Shown here piece by piece: positions 6,926-10,529 of a stretch of 10,529 nt of DNA. The stretch covers positions 1-10,529 of the forward strand of contig JBBSUX010000112.1 of the NCBI GenBank assembly GCA_038234045.1, given 5' to 3'. The notes below the pieces were generated by a model that saw only the letters and a program-made list of their open reading frames with translations, was not told the DNA's origin and made no database searches. The position numbers and the translations under genes were made by a program. The DNA comes from JBBSUX01 sp038234045 (GTDB taxonomy: Bacteria > Pseudomonadota > Gammaproteobacteria > Burkholderiales > Burkholderiaceae_C). How positions within the stretch are numbered: the first letter of the stretch is position 1; every line of letters starts with the position of its first letter.

Positions 6926-6934
6926 CAGTGTGAC

Positions 6935-6959
6935 GCGTCGGACGCCCTGAGGTTCAGGG
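6935..6959 (-). promoter_or_regulatory. Two adjacent dyads in the leader of the fused acetyltransferase gene
   Basis: GCGTC-G-GACGC (6935-6945) and CCCTGA-GGT-TCAGGG (6945-6959) lie 10 to 34 bases upstream of the start at 6925, where a ribosome site would be expected. In the minus-strand mRNA they could form back-to-back hairpins. Whether they act in translation control is unknown. Confidence 0.3.
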
Positions 6960-7006
6960 GAGGCAAATCGGGCTGCTGCCAGCGTTTCGTGAAATGGAAA
7001 TAGATG

Positions 7007-7068
7007 CTATGCATGAAGTAGCTAATAGCGCTTACGCGTAAATGGTTTGTTGTATAAAAGATGCATAG
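7007..7068. promoter_or_regulatory. AT-rich intergenic block with dyads and a TATAAA box
   Basis: This is the AT-rich core of the 226-bp gap between the divergent acetyltransferase and DUF2177 genes. CTATGCAT (7007-7014) and its inverse ATGCATAG (7061-7068) flank a perfect 10-bp palindrome TTACGCGTAA (7032-7041). TATAAA at 7053-7058 could be a plus-strand -10 for the gene at 7152, with a poor -35 near 7030-7036 overlapping the palindrome. This would place the palindrome in an operator-like position. The promoter call is tentative. Confidence 0.4.
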
Positions 7069-7151
7069 TTTTCGGCGCCCGTCTGCTAGGGTTCGGCAAT
7101 TCCTGTCCTGCATCATCCGCATCCATCTGATCGCGCGCTGCGCAATGCACC

Positions 7152-7574
7152 ATGACTGAACAACCTTCCATCAGCACCCTGGCCCTTGCTTACCTCGCCG
7201 CACTTGCGGCTGTTGCCGTGCTCGACGGCGCGTGGCTAGGGCTCATCGCTACGCAGCTATATAAAACCGAGATGGGTGAGCTGATGAACCAGAGCCCGCG
7301 CATCGTGCCGGCTGTCGTGTTCTATCTGCTCTATCCCGTCGGGCTGGTGTTCTTGCTGACATCTGGCAGCCTGCCAGCAGACACCGGGGCTGCGCTGTTG
7401 CGCGGCGCCGTGATCGGGCTGATGGCCTATGGTGCCTACGACCTCACGAACCTGGCTGTAATCCGCGGGTTTTCGTCAAAGCTCGCTGTCATAGACATGT
7501 GCTGGGGTACGATCATTACCGCGCTGGCAATGCTTGCTGCGTACTGGACTGTCGTCGCAAGAAGCGGGCGCTGA
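7152..7574 (+). CDS. DUF2177 family membrane protein
   Basis: A 140-residue inner-membrane protein with four hydrophobic helices at about 9-33, 50-70, 80-100 and 110-136. Family hallmarks are LDGAWLG (24-30), FYLLYPVGLVF (57-67), AYGAYDLTNLAV (92-103) and IDMCWG (114-119). No biochemical function is established for the family, and nothing here suggests one beyond membrane location. The ATG at 7152 lacks a strong Shine-Dalgarno. A nearby upstream ATG at 7145 is out of frame. It is convergent with the BrkB-family gene, 41 bp away. That gap contains a small GCCGG-TTCG-CCGGC hairpin (7580-7593) with no T-tract, which could be a weak shared terminator. Confidence 0.92.
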   Translation: MTEQPSISTLALAYLAALAAVAVLDGAWLGLIATQLYKTEMGELMNQSPRIVPAVVFYLLYPVGLVFLLTSGSLPADTGAALLRGAVIGLMAYGAYDLTNLAVIRGFSSKLAVIDMCWGTIITALAMLAAYWTVVARSGR

Positions 7575-7615
7575 TCGGCGCCGGTTCGCCGGCAGTATGC
7601 AGCGAGCGCCTGCTT

Positions 7616-8893
7616 TCATCGTGACGCGGAGTCTCTCAGGGCCCGTCGCCGCGAGCGTTTGCCGACGCTTTTCACAATGACAGTCGCCACGATCTGAAGA
7701 CCCGTCAACGCGCCCCAGACGATGGCGCGCTGCGTGAGCGTTGGGCGGTGGGGCGGGTCCAAGGGCGCGACATCGCCAGCAAGAGGGGAGGTTCCCTGAG
7801 CACCCTTGCGAGGCCGGTCAGGAGGAAACGCCGCCACTACTTCCAGCGCCTTGCGCCGCGCGTCGGCGTAGGGCACACCTGCTTCTGCCTCCCGTTTGGC
7901 AGCACGGTGTGCGGCAGCGGTCTGGACGGCAGCACCGCTGGCCTGACCGACCGCCCCTGCATTGGCCGGTGCGGCAAGTGCCGCGCCCAGTGAGGTGCTG
8001 CTTCCTTGCGCACTGCGGCTGAGCGCGGCGCTCGATTTCCGGCCCGAGCGACGCAGCGACCCCTGTTCATTGGCAAACACCCAGGTGAATTCGGCGCCTA
8101 ACAAAAAGATCTGGGCCGAGTAATACACCCAGACCAGCAGGACGATGATGGAACCAGCCGCTGCAAGTGAGGAAACCACGCTGGTCTTGGCCACATAAAG
8201 GCTGATCAGGAACTTGCCGATCTCGAACAGCACGGCTGTCACGAAGGAACCGACCCACACGTCCTTCCAGTCGATCTTCGTCTGAGGCATCAGTTTGTAG
8301 ATCATGGCGAACAGCACGGTGGTGAAGCCGAGCGAGATCACCATGTTCAGGAGCATCAAGGTGATCTCCCAGCCCGGCATCAAGCCGCCGAACCATTTTC
8401 CGAAAGCCGCCACGGCGGCGCTGGTGACCAGAGACACCATGAGCAAAAAGGCCAGCCCAATAATCAATCCGAAAGACAGCAGCCTCGCACGGATGGTGCC
8501 AAGGATGCCGGTCTTGGCTTTGCTGGGTGCGCCCCAGATGCGGTCGAGCGCGCTTTGCAATTCGGCAAAAACCGTCGTTGCACCAATGATCAACACCACA
8601 ACGCTGATGGCGCCAGCGACGATGCCGTCGGACTTGTTGGACGCGCTCGCAATCAAACCCTGGATGGCATGAGCGCCATCCGGCCCGATCAGCCCCGAGA
8701 GTTGCGCGACGATCTCACCTCGCACGGCGTCCCTGCCGAACACGGAGCCCGCTACAGCGATCACGATCAATAGCAATGGCGCAAGCGAAAAAACGGTGTA
8801 GTACGCGATCGCCGCCCCCATGCTGGGCGCGTAGTCGTCAGACCATGCGGTGACGGATTGTTTGGCAAGTTCAAAAAACCGGCGGATAGTCAT
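7616..8893 (-). CDS. YihY/virulence factor BrkB family membrane protein with C-terminal extension
   Basis: A 425-residue inner-membrane protein. Residues about 1-272 form the YihY/BrkB domain. It starts with amphipathic FFELAKQSVTAWSDDYAPSM and GAAIAYYTVFSLAPLLLIVI (27-46), and has core helices near 90-110, 139-165, 186-210, 214-235 and 245-270. Family motifs include TVFAELQSALDRIWG (107-121), WVYYSAQIFLLGAEFTWVFA (255-274) and YKLMPQTKIDWKDVWVGS (199-216). The name comes from a Bordetella serum-resistance report; the real function is not settled and RNase BN naming is obsolete. The tail is unusual: about 150 Ala/Arg-rich residues, an extra hydrophobic stretch (about 400-417) and a basic end. 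The frame is open up to 8989, but a double Shine-Dalgarno decides for 8893. Family members usually lack such a long tail. Confidence 0.94.
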   Translation of the reverse strand: MTIRRFFELAKQSVTAWSDDYAPSMGAAIAYYTVFSLAPLLLIVIAVAGSVFGRDAVRGEIVAQLSGLIGPDGAHAIQGLIASASNKSDGIVAGAISVVVLIIGATTVFAELQSALDRIWGAPSKAKTGILGTIRARLLSFGLIIGLAFLLMVSLVTSAAVAAFGKWFGGLMPGWEITLMLLNMVISLGFTTVLFAMIYKLMPQTKIDWKDVWVGSFVTAVLFEIGKFLISLYVAKTSVVSSLAAAGSIIVLLVWVYYSAQIFLLGAEFTWVFANEQGSLRRSGRKSSAALSRSAQGSSTSLGAALAAPANAGAVGQASGAAVQTAAAHRAAKREAEAGVPYADARRKALEVVAAFPPDRPRKGAQGTSPLAGDVAPLDPPHRPTLTQRAIVWGALTGLQIVATVIVKSVGKRSRRRALRDSASR

Positions 8894-8900
8894 ATTTATT

Positions 8901-8913
8901 TCCTCTTCCTCCT
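8901..8913 (-). promoter_or_regulatory. Tandem ribosome binding sites fixing the BrkB-family start
   Basis: On the minus strand AGGAGG (8913-8908) and GAGGA (8905-8901) lie 14 and 7 bases before the ATG at 8893. The proximal one is ideally spaced. Starting at the upstream codon at 8989 would translate these sites as a Glu run (EEEE), which is unlikely. Confidence 0.8.
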
Positions 8914-9103
8914 GACATTGATTCTGGTGGAAGGTTAAACGCGACCGGTGCAGGATTGTTTCACTCGCCACAGTCGGACGTGGCGCCAACTGTTCGATTG
9001 GACATCAGTCGCCCAAGTTCGATGCGTTTTTTGCTCTCCGTGCGCCGAGTCCGGATGATGTCGTAGCATCAGCAGCAGAAGGGTGGACCACTCTGCTCGT
9101 TTC

Positions 9104-9769
9104 TTACTGGCTGGTGCAGTTCACACCGGTGGAGCCGAGCCGTGTGCAATTGGTGTAGAGCGGCCGCACCTGCTGCAAGGGAGCTGGCTGTTGCAGATAG
9201 TTGGCCAATGCGGCATTGCGTTGCTGCTCAAACTCCACTTCGCGTTGGCGCATGGCACCGGCCAGCTCCTGGCGTTGGGTATTGAACTGGCCGTAGGTGA
9301 TTTCGCCAGCATAGAGGCGAGCGGTCAGAAAGATCAGGTTCTTCTGGCCGGCCTCGAAAGTCGCCACAAGAGAGGCAGGGAAGATGTTCGCCCGGTACAC
9401 CTTGCCAAGCCCGAGGCAGCGTTGACGCTCGGAGCCCCAGTATTCGAGCGCCGTTTTTTCTTCAGGCGATGGCAACGCGGTGTTGGCAAGCATCGGCACC
9501 GTCGCTTCTCCCGCTTCTTTCAGACTTCCGAGCTTGGCGGTGAGCAGTGCCAGCCGCGGATCGGTATTGACCGTGCGCATGCATTGCGACGTCGGGTCAT
9601 CATTGAAGAGCTGTGCGGTCGAAACGGGCGCGAGCAGTGCCTGGGTCGCGCATCCGGCCAGCCAAAAAGCCGCAGAAGCAATGGTCGCCAAGGCGGCCAA
9701 ACGGACAAGCGGTAAAGATGCTGAAACAGGGCCCGGGACGCGCCCCGTACGGATGGAGAATCGCTTCAT
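9104..9769 (-). CDS. Putative lipoprotein of unknown function
   Basis: A 221-residue protein that I do not recognise. The N-terminus is basic (MKRFSIRTGR), followed by a hydrophobic segment at about 19-37 and a lipobox LAGC (37-40). C40 would be lipidated and the protein anchored in the envelope, probably facing the periplasm. The signal region is longer than usual, so translation may start later, although no other ATG is available. The mature part has C63, C118, C208 and C217, which may form disulfides, and a Glu/Gln-rich helical stretch (about 155-195). It ends with NCTRLGSTGVNCTSQ, a short pattern seen at the ends of many secreted bacterial proteins. No clear Shine-Dalgarno. A short hairpin follows the stop (arms GCAGA/TCTGC, 9075-9096) without a U-tract. 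It appears monocistronic. Confidence 0.85.
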   Translation of the reverse strand: MKRFSIRTGRVPGPVSASLPLVRLAALATIASAAFWLAGCATQALLAPVSTAQLFNDDPTSQCMRTVNTDPRLALLTAKLGSLKEAGEATVPMLANTALPSPEEKTALEYWGSERQRCLGLGKVYRANIFPASLVATFEAGQKNLIFLTARLYAGEITYGQFNTQRQELAGAMRQREVEFEQQRNAALANYLQQPAPLQQVRPLYTNCTRLGSTGVNCTSQ

Positions 9770-9838
9770 GTCGGGTGCTGTCCGGGTTTTGTCGCGGCGC
9801 CTGTAGAGGCACGTTTGGCAAGCTATAACTAAGCTTCT

Positions 9839-9857
9839 GACTGCGCATGACGCAGTC
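9839..9857. repeat. Inverted repeat GACTGCG-N5-CGCAGTC
   Basis: Perfect 7-bp arms around CATGA, 70 to 88 bp upstream of the lipoprotein start. It could be an operator or a leader hairpin. There is no T-tract on either side, so it is not an intrinsic terminator. Confidence 0.45.
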
Positions 9858-9936
9858 TGGTGCGGAGGCCGGAATCACATTCCAGCCCGGAACCAGCGTC
9901 AGTGCTGCGTGTCACAAGCTTATATTTAAAAGGTGC

Positions 9937-9962
9937 CATCAAAAATACCGTTATTTTTGATG
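9937..9962. repeat. AT-rich perfect palindrome with 11-bp arms
   Basis: CATCAAAAATA (9937-9947) and TATTTTTGATG (9952-9962) pair perfectly around CCGT. The run of five T in the right arm, and of five A in the left, would give a rigid, bent or extrudable structure. It lies in the AT-rich core between the SSB stop and the lipoprotein start. Candidates are a bidirectional terminator, an operator, or part of an integration site. The sequence does not decide between these. Confidence 0.7.
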
Positions 9963-10086
9963 ACTGCTAGCTTGTAGTGTATTTGATGCGTGCTGAGGTG
10001 ACGTGATTCTTATATGAGTTGCTGCCGGAAGATCGCCGCTTTCCATAAGCGTTCTGCGGCGCACCAGCTCTCTTGATCCAGCGGGG

Positions 10087-10479
10087 TCAGCGGTCCAGGG
10101 GATCTCGCGATGAGTCGCTGACTTGCTGCTGCGCGGACGCGATCCGCGGGCCTTCCATGGGCGAGCGCTTTTTGGTCACCTGGTAGGCAGTCAGGACTTG
10201 GGCGGCGACCATATCAACGCTGGGCCGCGTATTGCCTTGCTTGTCCGTCCAAACTTTGGGGGTCAGGTTTCCGGCAAGTGCGACACTGTCGCCATCATCC
10301 AGCGCCAAGATGGCAGCGCAAGCCGTAGCGTCAAAAGCGATGACATTCACAAAAACGTCCGCGCCATCGCCATCGCCTGTGGGAGCGAGCACTTTCGCAA
10401 TCGCATAGGGATTGCCTGACTTGTCCAGGCGTTCGACAGGCTTTCCGTGCAGCCTGCCCGCGATCAATCCGTCAATCAT
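10087..10479 (-). CDS. Small accessory-type single-stranded DNA-binding protein
   Basis: OB-fold protein predicted to bind single-stranded DNA, 130 residues against about 170-180 for housekeeping SSB. The OB-fold spans about 1-103: MIDGLIAGRL (1-10), SGNPYAIAKV (21-30), VFVNVIAFD (42-50), LDDGDSVALAGNLTPKVW (60-77) and VDMVAAQVLTAY (88-99). The tail (about 104-130) is polar, ends DPLDR, and lacks the DDDIPF-like acidic tip used by housekeeping SSB to recruit replication and repair proteins. Proteins of this compact type are common in accessory and mobile regions of beta- and gammaproteobacteria. The start at 10479 has AAAGGA six bases upstream (10491-10486). The lack of a partner gene in view leaves its process unknown. 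Confidence 0.9.
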   Translation of the reverse strand: MIDGLIAGRLHGKPVERLDKSGNPYAIAKVLAPTGDGDGADVFVNVIAFDATACAAILALDDGDSVALAGNLTPKVWTDKQGNTRPSVDMVAAQVLTAYQVTKKRSPMEGPRIASAQQQVSDSSRDPLDR

Positions 10480-10529
10480 GTCTGTTCCTTTGCCCCTGTG
10501 AGGCGAGCCAATTTTTGCTGACGCCCCCA
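10476..10529 (-). CDS. Possible 3' end of an upstream gene overlapping the SSB start
   Basis: A minus-strand frame is open from the window edge to a TGA at 10478-10476, which overlaps the SSB start as ATGA. Seventeen codons are visible, with a basic composition. Such an overlap is typical of operons, but all three minus-strand frames are open across these 54 bases, so support is weak. Confidence 0.2.
   Translation of the reverse strand, partial: WGRQQKLARLTGAKEQT

Larger units (their letters stand above)
9770..10086. other. 317-bp non-coding region between the lipoprotein and SSB genes
   Basis: No gene supported. It has a clearly AT-rich core (about 9914-9990) and an unusual number of inverted repeats: AAGCT/AGCTT (9820-9836), GACTGCG/CGCAGTC (9839-9857), GGAAT/ATTCC (9871-9883), CATCAAAAATA/TATTTTTGATG (9937-9962), and CGCCGC/GCGGCG around 10034-10061 enclosing CGCTT/AAGCG. 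ACAAGCT (9914-9920) and AGCTTGT (9969-9975) roughly flank the large palindrome. The lipoprotein promoter should lie here, but no box pair stands out. Confidence 0.6.

Noticed and set aside
4984..7066. ATGCAT occurring several times in intergenic regions as a shared motif
   Set aside because: A 6-bp palindrome is expected once or twice per window at this GC content and one copy also lies inside the lipoprotein gene. Only the 10-bp identity in the gcdH region is notable.
6925..7122. 65-codon minus-strand frame upstream of the fused acetyltransferase
   Set aside because: No ribosome site, no family resemblance, and it crosses the AT-rich dyad block; its TGATG overlap with the next start is probably chance.
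7580..7593. GCCGG-TTCG-CCGGC hairpin as an intrinsic terminator between the convergent genes
   Set aside because: The stem is only 5 bp, the loop is closed by G-C rather than the stable C-G form, and no T-tract follows. It is mentioned only as a weak possibility.

Overview
The window looks like the chromosome of a GC-rich betaproteobacterium, most likely Burkholderiales. This rests on the GC-rich codon use, the TAXI-type TRAP transporter, the protein families present, and a REP-like repeat built from CCCTCTCCC/GGGAGAGGG arms. The genus cannot be fixed by eye. No rRNA, tRNA, CRISPR array, insertion sequence or transposase was seen.

Left part (1-6129): a glutarate-catabolism module. On the minus strand, in transcription order, are glutaryl-CoA dehydrogenase (gcdH, 4955-3759), a REP-like inverted repeat pair, a class III CoA-transferase (gcdG-like, 3588-2323), a 397-bp gap, a TAXI-family TRAP solute-binding protein with a twin-arginine-like signal (1925-945), and a fused TRAP permease that overlaps it by 4 bp and leaves the window (948-1). 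Divergent from gcdH is a GcdR-like LysR regulator (5179-6129). The 223-bp region between them carries a near-perfect dyad, a 10-bp direct repeat and a plausible gcdH promoter. The expected flow is uptake of a C5 dicarboxylate, CoA transfer from succinyl-CoA to glutarate, then oxidation and decarboxylation of glutaryl-CoA to crotonyl-CoA. The two enzymes and the regulator are a known grouping. The link to the transporter is inferred from position.

Middle part (6137-8893): a DUF3565 domain fused in one frame to a maltose-O-acetyltransferase-type hexapeptide enzyme (minus), a DUF2177 four-helix membrane protein (plus), and a YihY/BrkB-family inner-membrane protein with a long C-terminal extension (minus). 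The 226-bp gap at 6926-7151 holds several short dyads and a TATAAA box.

Right part (8894-10529): an unrecognised lipoprotein (9769-9104), a 317-bp non-coding stretch with several inverted repeats including a perfect AT-rich 11-bp-arm palindrome, and a small accessory-type single-stranded DNA-binding protein (10479-10087) without the usual acidic C-terminal tip. The last may mark the edge of an integrated element lying to the right, but no integrase or attachment site is visible.

No wholly new system is evident. The points most worth checking are the DUF3565-acetyltransferase fusion, the predicted glutarate specificity of the TAXI transporter, and the structured non-coding regions.
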